Shown here: positions 13,316-25,990 of the stretch, one piece after another | How positions within the stretch are numbered: the first letter of the stretch is position 1 | How the letters are laid out: each line of letters begins with the position of its first letter | Source: Auanema rhodensis | Taxonomy: Eukaryota > Nematoda > Chromadorea > Rhabditida > Rhabditidae | Length of the DNA stretch: 64,000 bases | Direction: 5' to 3' | Assembly: GCA_964057225.1 (NCBI GenBank) | Contig: OZ059896.1 | Location: 15,636,501-15,700,500 of the forward strand | Position numbers and translations under genes: made by a program | The notes under the pieces: model-generated | The model's input: the letters and a program-made list of their open reading frames with translations, nothing else | The model's database searches: none | Told to the model about the DNA's origin: nothing

Positions 13316-13526
13316 TCAGATGATTGGCAAAAGCCTTCTAAGGCTTCTAATATCATCCAGTTGAACATAATTGTGAGCTTCTTCAGGCGTTGTGGCGTTG
13401 TCATGCTCGTAATCAGTTTTGTGCTTTTTCTCTGCTCTCAATCTTTCACAAGCTATTCATTCTACCTTTTTCTGTTTCTCGTTGTGCCGTCCGAAATTTC
13501 GCATCTTCAGTTTCTTCAGTTTTGAA
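13316..13526 (-). CDS. Possible 3' exons of an unidentified gene
   Basis: Two candidate exons on the minus strand. Exon 13526-13466 follows an ATTTTAG acceptor and encodes the hydrophilic FKTEETEDAKFRTAQRETEK before a GTAGAA donor. It joins in phase to 13431-13316, which encodes KKHKTDYEHDN, then a stretch ending VQLDDIRSLRRLLPII and a stop. The composition is coding-like and GC is higher than around it. The intron between them would be only 34 nt, shorter than the others here, and I could not find the upstream exons, so the model is tentative. It would be the charged C-terminal tail of something larger. Confidence 0.3.
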
Positions 13527-16374
13527 CTAAAATTTGAAAAAAAAAGAAGAAGAAATTGACAAAACAAATAGTACTACGTGCTTGCGTTGTTATTTCAGTA
13601 CAACGTAAGAAGAAAGAATTGAGAAATTGAGGAAGGGTAATTGAGAAATACTTGGAAGAGTATATAGTAGAAGTGGAATCAAAAGTAAAAAAGGGATAAG
13701 AGTGAAAGACAAAAGAAGGATATACTTAGGTTAATACAATCATCTACTCAAGTACTCCTGGTTGCATTTGTTGGACAAAAATTGTTTTGAATTCTCAATG
13801 TTTAGCTCCTGCTGCGCTTCCTACTTTTCTGACAATAATAAGCTTGTCTCCTGCTAAAACATGCTTTTTCCTGATTGTTTTTTCAAAAGTATAATGATCT
13901 TTTGAGAAATAAAAAGCATCGTTAAATAATTTTTTATAAAACTTGAAGATGAGATTAGGCTTTCAGCGCATTGATGATTTTCAAAGGTTCATTGAAAACT
14001 TTATGTTGAAAAATAAAAAAATAAATGCTGTTGTTGTAAGAGAAAGCATGTTTCTCGTGTTCTTTTCGTTCCAATTATAGTTGTTCAGATACTTTCGGTG
14101 ATAATTCAATAGTTTGTGTAGTCCTCTCTGATCAAATATGCGATTCATGAGAAAATAAGCAAGTTGCTATAGTTGGCACAAAAAATAAATTCATTGATCA
14201 AGCTCAAAAATTACTTTTTCTGTTTCAGAACAGCTAGTTGAATGCAAAAAAAAGTTGTAAAAGACAATTGCATATACATATAGTTAAGCTGTATCTCGAT
14301 ATAAAACAAGCATGCTGTATTTTGCGAATTTCAAATAAGATTGGAAAAGATGTGAAAGATGGAAGAACACGAATCAAAAACATTTGAAGAATATCTAAAC
14401 TAAAGACTTTTGATTGATATGATGATACTGAAGTTGAATAATGATTGTTATGCTTTGAACGATAGTGATAATATGTAATTACAGATCCAAGTTTTAGCGG
14501 ATAAAAACTTGGATTTGTGAGTTCGTACAGACGATTACAGAAGATATATGTATAAAGATATAATAGAATCGAATAGAATATACAATCACAAATCATTTTT
14601 CAAATGTATATATATGTATATCAACTATATACATAAATGGAAAAAAGAAAGATGAACATATATACATCTGGTTAGGTGGCTGAACGATTGAAAAAAATAA
14701 TAAAAGATAGCTAATTTATATAATTTTATTTATATTATATATGTATATTAGATAAGGAAAAAAAGAAGAAAAAGAAGGAAGAGGCAATTTCAAAGCATAA
14801 TTAACATCAAAAATTAGTAATTATATTTGTTTTTTTTTATATTTTGTTTTACAAAATAATATATAAATAACTATAGTTTGAATTGATACAGTTCCTTTTT
14901 TTCTTCTTCTTCAGATTTCTAAAAGAAATTGAAATGAAAATTAGCTGAAATTGTTTGAATAAGAAAGTATTTTTTAATTTAAAAATTAAATAAAAAAATA
15001 ATAGAAAACATTTTTTTTTTATTTGAATGTATATAGACAGATGATAATATATAATTTTATTTAGATTTATCTTTTCATAGTTGTATACATATATCTGTTC
15101 ATTTGTTCAAAAAAAAGTAAGCGAACGTCTTATTTGAACGAAGTAGGAAAGTGAGGAAAAACGAGAACAGAAAAGAGGTGATATGGGAGAAGCCAAACAT
15201 GAAGTATGACTAAGCTAGCTAAGACGAAGTACGTATAAACTAAAGTCCAGATGATGCTAGAGAGATATGTATCTTCCGAATATTTTGAAAAAAAAAAAGA
15301 AATATGGACGTGAACGGGTTCAGTGGTTGAATGTTTTATGAATTAGATTAATAATGAGAAACATAGAGAAACGAAAAAATGAGAGAAGTTGATAAGGAAA
15401 TATGGAAGTAGATTTTCGGAAAATCTTATCATAATTTTCTCAATAATATATAATAATATAGATAGATAGATATATTTTAATAAAAAGAGAAAAAAATAAT
15501 AATAAGATAAGATGTATATATACATATTTTAATTTTCTTTTATATTTTAAATTAGAAATAATTTGTATAGTTATTAAACAAGAATCAAAGAAAAATGAGG
15601 AAGTAGAAAAAGAAAAAATTTAATATTAGGTTTATATAGTAAATTATAATATTTAAAAAATAATAAATTTAAGAAATATATGATCTTAGATGAAATTGTG
15701 AAAAATTTTGATATCATATTCAGCCTTGTCTATAATTTCAAATATATGAATATATAGAAAAGGAAAAAGAAGCACACAATGAGTAGTGTGATTGATTGAG
15801 AGATATGTTTGATTATAAGTTCAACTTTTGAAAAGAAACCTCTGTAAAATGGCTAGAGAGAGATAGAGGGGGTGAGAGAGACAGACAGAGAGAGAGAGAT
15901 GGGAGAGAGAGGGAGAGAGAGAGGGGGAGAGAGGGAGAAAGAGTGGAGGAGGGATGAATGAAAGCAAGGGAATTATGTAGAAGTATAAAGAGAAATATGA
16001 AGGTAGATGCTACATGATATACATATCATGAGATAAAGATTAGGCTGCTTTCAGTTTTCGGGATGTTCCATCATAATCCGACGACGGAATCTTAACTATT
16101 TGCTCTCAACCCATTATCTTAACTTATACATAACACATTAAATATAATATACACGTATATATATATATTTTTTTCTTTTTTAAAATAAAAAAAAACTATA
16201 TAGTAAAATATATCAAAACAATATTCTAAACTATATCTAACTATATACATACGTACATAAATAATTTATAGTTAAAAGTACAAAATAAAATGTAAAATTT
16301 GATTAATTATAAAATCAAAATACATCTAAGATATATTACTATATGTATATACATTTACATATAGTTAAGTTAAA

Positions 16375-16406
<32 letters not shown>

Positions 16407-16809
16407 TTAGTATTAGATTTCAAATTGTTTTCTTTTTCTTTTTTTTTGAAAAAACATATACATAACTATAATAATGATAATAACTACAAATAAAGAATGA
16501 ATATACATACATATATGTATGTATGTAGTCCTATATGATGATTATAATATTCAGAATATTTAAACTAATTGATCATTTTTCTTCTCTTTTTGATTTTTTT
16601 TATATAAACCATATGATTTAACATAAAATGAAAACATTCAGATGAATAAGTTTTAATTTAATTTAATCCTATAATTATCATAGTGATTAGAAAAGGATTT
16701 ATTTTAAATGCAGATGATTAAAATAAAATGAAAATGATTGAGATTTGAACATTTTAAAAGGACTTGTTGAGTCAAATGTTTTAAAAAAATATATTAAGAA
16801 TAAATGATT

Positions 16810-16812
<3 letters not shown>

Positions 16813-16867
<55 letters not shown>
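16813..16867. repeat. (GA)n microsatellite
   Basis: Uninterrupted GA tract of about 55 nt on the plus strand. Confidence 0.9.
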
Positions 16868-16870
<3 letters not shown>

Positions 16871-17565
16871 AAAGAAGAAAAGAGATAGAATGGGCTGGAT
16901 TCCATAAATGAGGAAAGGAGAGAATCTATGAGGGCAACAACCGTGTTATGTGGTCTGACGTCGAAAAATGAAAAACGTTTGACGTATTTGACGCTGATTT
17001 TCACGTGAGTGTGCATATACATACATTCATGTATTGGTAGATATCGTATTTAATGAGATAAAAGCTTAAAGATGAGATAAAAAGGTTTTTTTATAGATGA
17101 AAAATTGATTTTAAAAGGTTTTTGAGCTTCATCCAAACATTAACATATACGTATTTGAAGTTAATATGTTTTTAATTAACTATATACATATGTATATATA
17201 ATATATATGATCATTTAATCTAAAATTTTTATTTTATAATTGAATTTTATTTTATTTTCTAAATTTAATAATATTATATAATGTTTAAATAGATGAAATA
17301 AATACAAAAAAAATTTAAATTATCATAATTGAAAGAAAAAAGAAAAATTGAACTTTATTAATTTATTGTTTAATTTTTGATCAAATTATACGGTACATCA
17401 GATATAGAATTATTTTAAAATTGTCTATTTCGAACAATCTCTCTCTATCTTTTTTTTCTCTCTTCCACTCACTCACTCACTCTCTCTCTTTATTGGGCTC
17501 TTTTACCCTTTTGACTTGTCTCTCTCACTGTTCAAAGTTCTAAGTTATAAGTTGGTGATAAATTT

Positions 17566-17642
17566 ATGCTCGAAGAGACTGATTGTCATGATCATTGGAA
17601 GACTGATGAATCAGGTTTATTTCCATTTGAGGCCATTAATGG
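17566..17642 (+). CDS. Possible isolated first exon
   Basis: An ATG opens a 77-nt frame encoding an acidic peptide (MLEETDCHDHWKTDESG, then LFPFEAING) that ends at a good GTAAGC donor in phase 2. The composition looks coding and differs from the AT-rich surroundings, but I found no partner exon downstream on this strand that continues the phase with confidence. It could be a 5' exon of a gene with long introns. Confidence 0.25.
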
Positions 17643-17702
17643 GTAAGCATTGCTCAACAAAAGGAAATTAAACTCTTTGGCTTTACATTAGAAATAACAA
17701 GA

Positions 17703-17725
17703 AGCAGAGAGAAAGAGAGAGAGAG

Positions 17726-17788
<63 letters not shown>
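17703..17788. repeat. (GA)n microsatellite
   Basis: GA tract of about 85 nt with few interruptions, 60 nt downstream of the possible exon at 17,566. Confidence 0.9.
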
Positions 17789-17790
<2 letters not shown>

Positions 17791-20093
17791 AAAGAGAGAG
17801 TACGTGAAATGGTTAAGAAGATTAAAAAAAAAAACAAATTCAAAGGATTCAAAGACCATTATACACAGTATAAACGATTTCACTTTGATTATAAATGAAA
17901 AGCCAGAAGTTTCAAAACATATTGCACGTTTGAATATCATTATTTTAATTATTAACAAATAACTTTTTCTTTATCTTCTTATAAAAAAAATTAAAATTAA
18001 TATATAATGTATGTGCAACGTGAAATCATGTTTGTTTGTTATCAGGTTTCTTAGACGGATTTCTTCTTTTTTCTTTTATTTCTTCAAGATTAATGAGAAA
18101 ATAAATGATTGAATGAAGATGATATTATCATAGGAGCATTGTTGCCATTTTTGATTTGAATTTGTAACATTTCCTCATTAACTTTATCAGTTTAAAAGAT
18201 TAGAATTACATGAAAAAACGTGTATTTATTAAAGAATTAAAAATATTATGCAAGATTCTATACTAAAGCAAAGCTCAAATGATAAAGAGATCTTTGAAAT
18301 GTAAAGAAAGAGAAAAGAAGAGAGATTTGAAAGATACGTTTGAAGAAAGTTTTGAAGGTTTAATATGAATCAGACGACAAAGTAAGACAACTCTACAGAG
18401 TTGCAACAACCTGAAGTTGCTGATACTGAACAGAATTGCAAATTCAGATAGTTTCGATTAAAAGTTTTTAACTTTTCTTGTTGGCTAAATGTGGAATCGT
18501 GCCAAAAATTGAGAAAAGATGGAATGAGATAGAGAGAAACAGAAACAGATTGAGAGAGGAAGAGAGGGAAAAAGAGGAAACGAAGAACGGATGAAGGTAG
18601 AAGTTAGAGAGAAGAGGGGAAGAGAATAAAAAAGAGAAGAGGGTAGGGTAGATAAAAAATCCTTAAATGGCATTACTATGTGATTTTGAGAGCAAATTGC
18701 AGCATTTTTCTGGTGCCAACGGCTTTTCACTCAAGCGTTAAGCTGACATTGAAAATCATGTTGAACATAATTGAAACGATGATTCTTATGAATGTGAATA
18801 TAAGAAATAATAGAAGAAAAAGATGAAAATGTATTTTAAAAAAAATATTAAAAAGAAAGAAAATTCAAAATGATATTCATTTAATTTCATTAATCTCTTA
18901 TCTAAATCCGTTGAATATGAGACAATATTCACATAGTATAATATATTTCATCCATATATTAATAATTATTATTTTATCATATTCATCACTGATTTCAATT
19001 TTCAGTATTCAGTATGTTCTATTTCTCAAAAAAAAAATTCAAAAAAGTGTGGAAAGCGTAGTAGTTAAAGACAACGCGAGGCTGCTTGTTGAAGTTGACG
19101 CTGCTCATTTCTTCTCATATTTCTTTTTTTCATCCATATAATGCTGTAGCATGTGGTATGTAGGTCAATCAGAACTTTTTTTTCGTTCTTTCCACCACTT
19201 TCCATAATCGGAAAAGTTCATTTGAAAAGCTTGACATAGCTAATAGCTAGGACATGCTACTTAAATCAAAACCTCATTTGAAATTCAGGAAGAAACTATG
19301 ATGGTTAAGCAAATAAAGCAAATATATATTCTTATAGTTAGTTTATATAGGAAATCATAATCATGTTAGATTCTACGATATTCATCATCAACTTTGATTA
19401 TTTTCCGTCATGTGAACGGAAATCTGCAAGCTGTAGGTGCATCCATCTATCCATTCCGTCCGTCCGTCCGTCATCATCAGCATGTTAATGACATAATTGC
19501 ATATCCGCATCGTTTTTTAATCATTTCATCCTCGTGTGAAAGAAAAAAAATTTATTTTCCTGCTTTAATCTGCAAATAGTGGAGTTATCCTAAAAAAAAT
19601 ATATAAATTGGTATATAAATTATATTAAAAATATAAAAAAAATTTGAAAAAAAAAACAATTATTCAGAAATTTGTTTGCTACTTTATTAGTTCACGAAGC
19701 ATAATTTAGAGAGTATTTTTCAAGTTTTTTTAATATTTTGAATTGAATAAAGTGTTTGATTTTTGTATATTTATCAAAATGCATACAACATTATCATAAA
19801 GAATATATATTTTTTGAAAAAAAAAATAAAAAATAATTGTTTTATTATTATAAAAAATAAAAAATACTATAGAAGATATGTATATATATATATATATAAG
19901 AAAAATTATTATCAAACTATGTTTTAAAAAAAATGGAATAAAACTTATTCTGAATGAATGATCTTGAAGAAAAGAAAAATGATAATACCCGTGCTAATTT
20001 GTGAAATTCAACAATTTTGAATTGAAACATAAAAAATAAATTTTATAAGAAAGATAGAAAGAAAAAGAGAAATGATATCTGATATGTTTATTC

Positions 20094-23000
20094 TTAAAAT
20101 CGTGAACATTCTTCTTCTTCTGGATTAAGATGATGTAGTGAGGTTGGTGATTCTGATCGTTTTAGCTCAGAGACGTTTTGACCTTAAAATTGTTTTTAAC
20201 TAAGAATGAGATAACTGTGATGATTACCCATTTGCTCTTGGAATTTCCGTTGATCTCTTACCAAACACAAAGCTGTTACAAAGTATAAAACAGCAGAAAT
20301 AGCTAATAATGGTACTGCTATAGAACAAGCTTTAACTAATGCCCAATACTGATCATATGGTTGAACAGAGCCTTTACGAATAGCATCCGATATCTATAAA
20401 TTAATTTTAATTATGTTCAGATCATTTATATTTATATTAATTAAATATATGACATCATCTATATATATAGTTATATGAGTAAGATGTAATGACGTGGAGT
20501 TTCATGTAGAGCTTCACGTGGAGCTTCACGTAAAAAAAAAGTGTTTTAAACTTTGTTTGCAGATTAAGACTTGAGCTGTTGTGTTTCATATTGTCGGTTG
20601 AACAAATCTAGATCAGTTCAATAGAAAGAGAGAGAGAGAAATAGAGAGTGAGAGAGAGAGAGAGAGAAAGAGAGAGTACAGGTAGGAAGATAGGAAACGA
20701 TATTAAAGAGAAAAATAGAAAAAAAAATTTCATCTTATCAATCGGATCATTCTCGTTTTTACAAAAGTTACATGTGTTTTTGATGAATCATAACTTATAT
20801 AAAAGAATATTCTTTGAAATATATCTTTTAGAGCATTAGACTACATTAAGAGAGAGGGAGATTGAGGTAGAAAGGTATTCCAAGTTTATTATTATAAGTT
20901 TTAAAAAAAAAATATTTTTAGATGAAATATACTTGATATTTCTAAAACAAGTTTAACCGGAAATGAAAATGGTGTTCTTAAACTTATGAAAGTTTTTGAC
21001 ATTTTCGAAGAAAAAATTGAAAAAAAGTATTTTATGATTCTTAGACTTTCAACGATTTCGTTGTGAGAGACATAAAATTCATAAATGTTGAAAAGAGTTT
21101 GAATTTTGAATGCTGTTTAAAGCATAATAGCTGTATAGATATTAAACTTCAAAACGATTATTTGGTTGAGGATGAATTGATTTGTAACTTACAACTCCAA
21201 TCAAATAAGGTCCAGTTGCATCACCAAACAAATGAGAAATAAGCATAAAGTATGAGAATGCTGTACTACGACGAGATGGTATGATAACAGTCTGTAAGAT
21301 TATATTAAAATAATTATTTATATTATAATATTTATATGAAATTACTAAAAATTGAATTACCATTAACATATCAACGTTAAGACCCCAATTGAGCGAGAGG
21401 AATGTAACCAAAATGAACAATAAGACCTGTAAATTAAGAATTTTTTATAAAAAATACAATAATAAATTTACCCAGAGCATAGGTAAACTTTTGTGTCCAA
21501 AAAGGAAAACAATCGTAAGAATTGGAGCAGAAACCAAGGCTCCGAATCCGGATACAAGTGGCTGTGCGCGAGGTGTTTGAATTTTTTTGAATGGTCCAGT
21601 TCCGTTTTTGATTAACTAAAACAAATATTTTATGAATTATTTTTTTAATTTTCAAACTTACTCCAGCTATTACAGTACCAAGTGTGACGCCAAGCAATCC
21701 AGCAACTGTGGTAATTCCTCCAAAGATGATACCAATACTATAAGATTATAATATCAAATTATTTGAAATAAATGAATTTCTTACGAATTAGTATCAGATA
21801 CAGAAATATCTCCATCACTTGTTAATGTTTTATTTTGATCAATACCCATTAGATATTCAATCACTGTTGGCTCCCACCATGTTAAGGTTCCTGTCACGAA
21901 AACCAGAGCTGTATATCCCCATGTGCATGCAATGAATGTTGGTCTGCAAAGAATTCTGTGAATAAAATTATTTTCATTGAAGTTATACATGCAGATAAGT
22001 GCTTTCAAATCTTCCCAGTATGTGCCAGCAACTTCGTTCGTTTCTTTGGCTCCATCTGTTGCTTCAGCTCCACCTCGAACAGGTTCATGTACGAATAGAA
22101 TGAAGAAAATAGTTGCTACGCCCCCTGAACAATTCAGAAAGATTTTACTGATCGGAATGTCAATTCCAAGAAATCATACCTGCTAAGGCTGTAACTCTAA
22201 CACCCCAATACCATGTGTGTGTAAGAGCATAGAAATTTGAACCGATTACAAATCCGAGACCACTGAAATAGCACGGAATTAGATAAGATTCATGAGTGTT
22301 AGACAATAAATTTTAAAAGAAAAGAGTTTATTGTTGAGATCAAAAGAACAGATTTTTTAACATTTGTTCTTAAATTGAACGTCTGTAACATACCTTCCAA
22401 CTGGGACAGCAAAGTAGAAAAGCATATACATGCGACTTCTTGCAACTCCGGTAAACATGTCAGAGATAAGAGATGGTGAAACATTGGAATATGATGCTTC
22501 TCCAATACCAACTAAGCCTCGGAATAATAAGAAAAGCCAAAAATGCTGTAAAGAAATTTTGAAAAAATAATTGAGAAAATGCAGAAATCATACCTGGCTC
22601 GGGACAAATGTGGAAGCAAGTACGGCGCCAAGCCAGATAGCCACACCAACCATAATTATGAGTTTCCGGTTGTAACTGTAAGCTAATGTTGTATATAAAA
22701 TTTAAAAAATAATTTAATCAATAGATCAATACTGACCGATCTCCCAAATAGCCACAAACGGGAGATCCAACCATGAAAAAGGCTAAGAATACGGTTTGAA
22801 TTAAACCAGCTTGTCCGTCATCAATATGATAAAAGTCTTGAACTTCAGTTAAAACTCCTAGAAAATTTAGAAGTGTTTAGATAGATTATATTATATAATT
22901 ACCAGCTACAGTATATCTATCAACATAATTCAAAAGATTAATTATAAATAGAATAACTATGCTAATATATTCACGACGTCCGTTAACCATGACGGGCTGT

Positions 23001-23354
23001 CCTTCGATTTTTTTTTCAGCTAAAAATTATATTTTTCATTATTTTTTATATTTGTAATACTAAATCTAAAAGGGTGAAACATAGGTCAAGTATACATAAC
23101 TACATAAGGGAATGATGTACTAACGTTTTACTATAAAAGAGAAAACGAGGGAGGAAGGGAGGGGAAATAGTGAGATGGAAAGGCAAAGGTATACAAATCT
23201 AACAAGAGTCTACAGATTTAAAAGTTGCAGAATCTAATCAAAACTTTATTTCTTCATAATATATGTTTAAAAGTTTTCAAGTTTTGTATTCGTTTGATAA
23301 ACTTAGTTTGAAATATTTTCTATTCTTACGTTTGAATAAGGAGAGTATGCACAT
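20094..23354 (-). CDS. spin: Spinster-type MFS transporter (lysosomal/late endosomal)
   Basis: Spliced model of 504 residues in 14 exons: 23354-23330, 23019-22903, 22857-22737, 22675-22594, 22545-22394, 22262-22180, 22124-21989, 21943-21785, 21737-21662, 21615-21472, 21426-21361, 21291-21193, 20393-20228, 20182-20094; all phases agree. It shows the Spinster features: a first helix ending INLLNYVDRYTVAGVL, MFS motif A (GYLGDRYNRK), the loop RGLVGIGEASYSNVSPSLI, about 12 hydrophobic helices, and a second-half motif PSRRSTAFSYFMLISHLFGD. Spinster proteins export sphingosine, lysophospholipids or sugars from lysosomes; the substrate here is not determined. Length fits the family. A small 8-codon first exon (MCILSLFK) sets the start and is the least certain part; a GATCAG acceptor lies about 25 nt upstream of that ATG. 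Intron 12 (20,394-21,192) is far longer than the others. Confidence 0.93.
20491..20532. repeat. Repeated GAGCTTCACGT motif in a Spinster intron
   Basis: Two copies of GAGCTTCACGT separated by one base, preceded by a related GACGTGGAGTTTCATGT copy. All carry the ACGTG core also repeated downstream of the F-box gene. They lie in the long intron 12 of the transporter gene. A GA tract follows at 20,620-20,675. Confidence 0.5.
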
Positions 23355-24259
23355 GATGCTTCAGGTTCTTGCTGCCGCTGTTTCCTGATCTCTCACACCA
23401 ATGGAATTATGGGGAGACAAGAGAAGAAGTGAATGTAAAAGTGGGAGGGAGAGATGAAAGAGAAAGAGTAAGGTTAGATTGGAAGAACAGATTTATTGTT
23501 ACGATCTATTCAATAAAAAATGAAATTTCGAGAGTCATCATTGAAAGAAGGTGATAGAGAAAGCTTTTATATGAAAAAAAACGAATTTCAGTTAATGATT
23601 CATGATTAACTGAAGTGAGGTCGGTTAGATCATAGTAAATAACTACTGATTCATCAGAATATATTGTTTAAGAAGAAATTATATATTATCTGAACGGGTA
23701 TTTGAAAGAGAAATGTGTACTTTCGTCCATATTTCACGAGCAAAACCTCTGAGAGTTATGAAATTAAATTAATGAGGTTTGGCTCAAAAGCCTATCTCTG
23801 GTTAAAGAAGTTTGATAGAGCAACTGTCCCACACATTCACTCATATACAAGAGCCGTACATGGCGAATGATTTTGGTTGAGAAGCATATGAGAGGGGGAG
23901 GAGGAGTTGAGACATTCGATGTCGACAACGACAATGAGAAGAAAGAATGATGGAGTGATGATGATCTGTTTGTTTTGGTATGCCTATATGAATTCAATCG
24001 CCTATTATCATTTGATCTATTACGTCTATGCTTTGTATTCAATCTCTCTTCAATTTCTTATTCAAATGATATATCTCTCAGCTCTTATCTCATACTCAGC
24101 TTTCGATGATTTTAACCTGAGAAGGAAGTTCGGCAAAAGGCTTTAAAGCTCATTAATACCTCAGCTAGCTAAACAATTCGCTTTCTATCTTAGGACAGGT
24201 GTGGAAGATCATTTCATCTAAGAGAATAAGAATGATTGAGATAGGTTAAAGTGAAGATT

Positions 24260-24261
24260 GA

Positions 24262-24332
<71 letters not shown>
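24260..24332. repeat. (GA)n microsatellite
   Basis: GA tract of about 70 nt, almost pure. Confidence 0.9.
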
Positions 24333-24334
<2 letters not shown>

Positions 24335-25929
24335 TGACATAGGTGATCGGACAGATTAATGAACAAACAAACAAATGGACAGACAAACAACTTTCCACAT
24401 CTATGAGACATTGTACATAACATTAGTTTCCTGAATTATCATTATTTAGGAAAATTATAATATTTTATACGTATAAATTAACTTTTGTGTACATTTAACC
24501 TACCCACAAACATGTGTTTGAACATCCTTATCAAGACATTTGTCATGTTGACTTCTATTAATATAAAAATTATTTTAATATTTAAATTAAAAAAATAAAA
24601 AATTTCAATTTAAGTTTAAAATGAAGTGATTGAAGCATTTACGGCCCATGCTGTTTCTGTTGAAAACCTCATATTCCTTTAGATACAAGATGGTTTGTGA
24701 GATAAGAAGCTAGCTTGTAGTAAAATGATTATCAAATTTCATTTAAGTGCTACGTTAAAAGTATTAAAATTCTCTTAAAAATATAAAAATCATATCGTTT
24801 CTATTTGATAAAAAACAATTGAATTATTTAATAATTTTACTTCATCTATCATGGATTATGACAGTTCATTCACAATTATGTTCAGTTTTCTAATAATTAT
24901 GAGAAAAAAAAGAATAAAACAATTGCTGAAATAGATTTTTTAAAATAATATTATTAGTAAGAAAATTAATTTATTTTATATTTTTACTTCAATACAATCT
25001 GTAAAATCTTATTTTCAAGAATTTTTAGATTTTATGTGAAGACAACAAACATATTTAACAAGAATTGTGAGAAAGTAAATGAAAGTATATATGAAACTTT
25101 CTTCGTTTCCGTCTTTAATTCAAAGAAAAATCAAGAAAAAAAGATTATAAAAGGTCAGTTTAAGGTGATATCATCAACTTGTTTTTCAGACAAATTACTA
25201 TTTGACCTAGACAAATAGAACTTTTCAATCTGTCTGTTGATGTTCCATCACTTACGATTAGAGATTAAGAGAAAATCTTTATTTGGTAAAACGAAAAAGT
25301 TGAAAATTTACTAAAAGAATATTTTGAAGATAAACTTGAAAATCATGAAACGCTTAATCTACTAACATGCTGCAACGTAATAGTAGTGTTCCGACTGATG
25401 ACGACTGCAATTCATGTAAGGTCATATGAACGTTTTCAAAATTAAGTGATTGATACTGATGATGCCTACTGAATTCCAAAAAAAGTTTTAGGTTCCACTG
25501 ATTTAAAAAGAAAAAAAAAGTTTGTAAATCAATAATATTTATTTATTTATTATTACTATTGTTTCAAAATAATATTTATTTAGTCTATGATTCATATGAA
25601 AATCTATTTCTAATCTCGCAAGTTCATGCTTTGAAATATTTGAAAATTCATGAAAAACGTGATATGATTAAGATAAAGAAAAAGAAGAATGAATAAACTT
25701 AGATGTATACTAATACAAATATCTTTTTCAAATATTAAAAATAATATTTTATAAATATATGTATTTATTTATATAATAATAAATATTTTAATAATTATAT
25801 CTTTTAATAAAATGTTTTTTTTTAATTTTGTTTGAAGTTTGATGTCAAAATAGAAAAAGAAAGTATAGAATATTGTCTTTTTTATAAAAGAACAAGACAA
25901 TACATGAGAAGAAGAAAGAAACTAATTAG

Positions 25930-25934
<5 letters not shown>

Positions 25935-25986
<52 letters not shown>
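25935..25986. repeat. (GA)n microsatellite
   Basis: Pure GA tract of about 50 nt; it creates an Arg/Glu-alternating spurious frame. Confidence 0.9.

Positions 25987-25990
<4 letters not shown>

Larger units (their letters stand above)
11733..20093. other. Long AT-rich region with microsatellites and only isolated exon candidates
   Basis: About 8.4 kb without a convincing complete gene. GA tracts lie at 11,836-11,905, 15,855-15,945, 16,813-16,867 and 17,703-17,788. Short higher-GC islands at about 13.2-13.5, 13.8, 14.0-14.5, 17.57-17.64, 18.4-18.7, 19.0-19.1 and 19.4-19.5 kb may be exons of one or more genes with long introns, or 5' control elements. Two of these are listed separately; the others I could not join into a frame. 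Confidence 0.5.

Noticed and set aside
14234-14596. 120-codon minus-strand frame with IRVLPSF segment
   Set aside because: Briefly considered as a ligand-gated channel fragment, but no flanking helices or splice partners were found; AT-rich composition makes a chance frame likely.
19455-19480. CCGT tetranucleotide run
   Set aside because: Only three to four units; too short to call a meaningful repeat, and the frames through it are unsupported.
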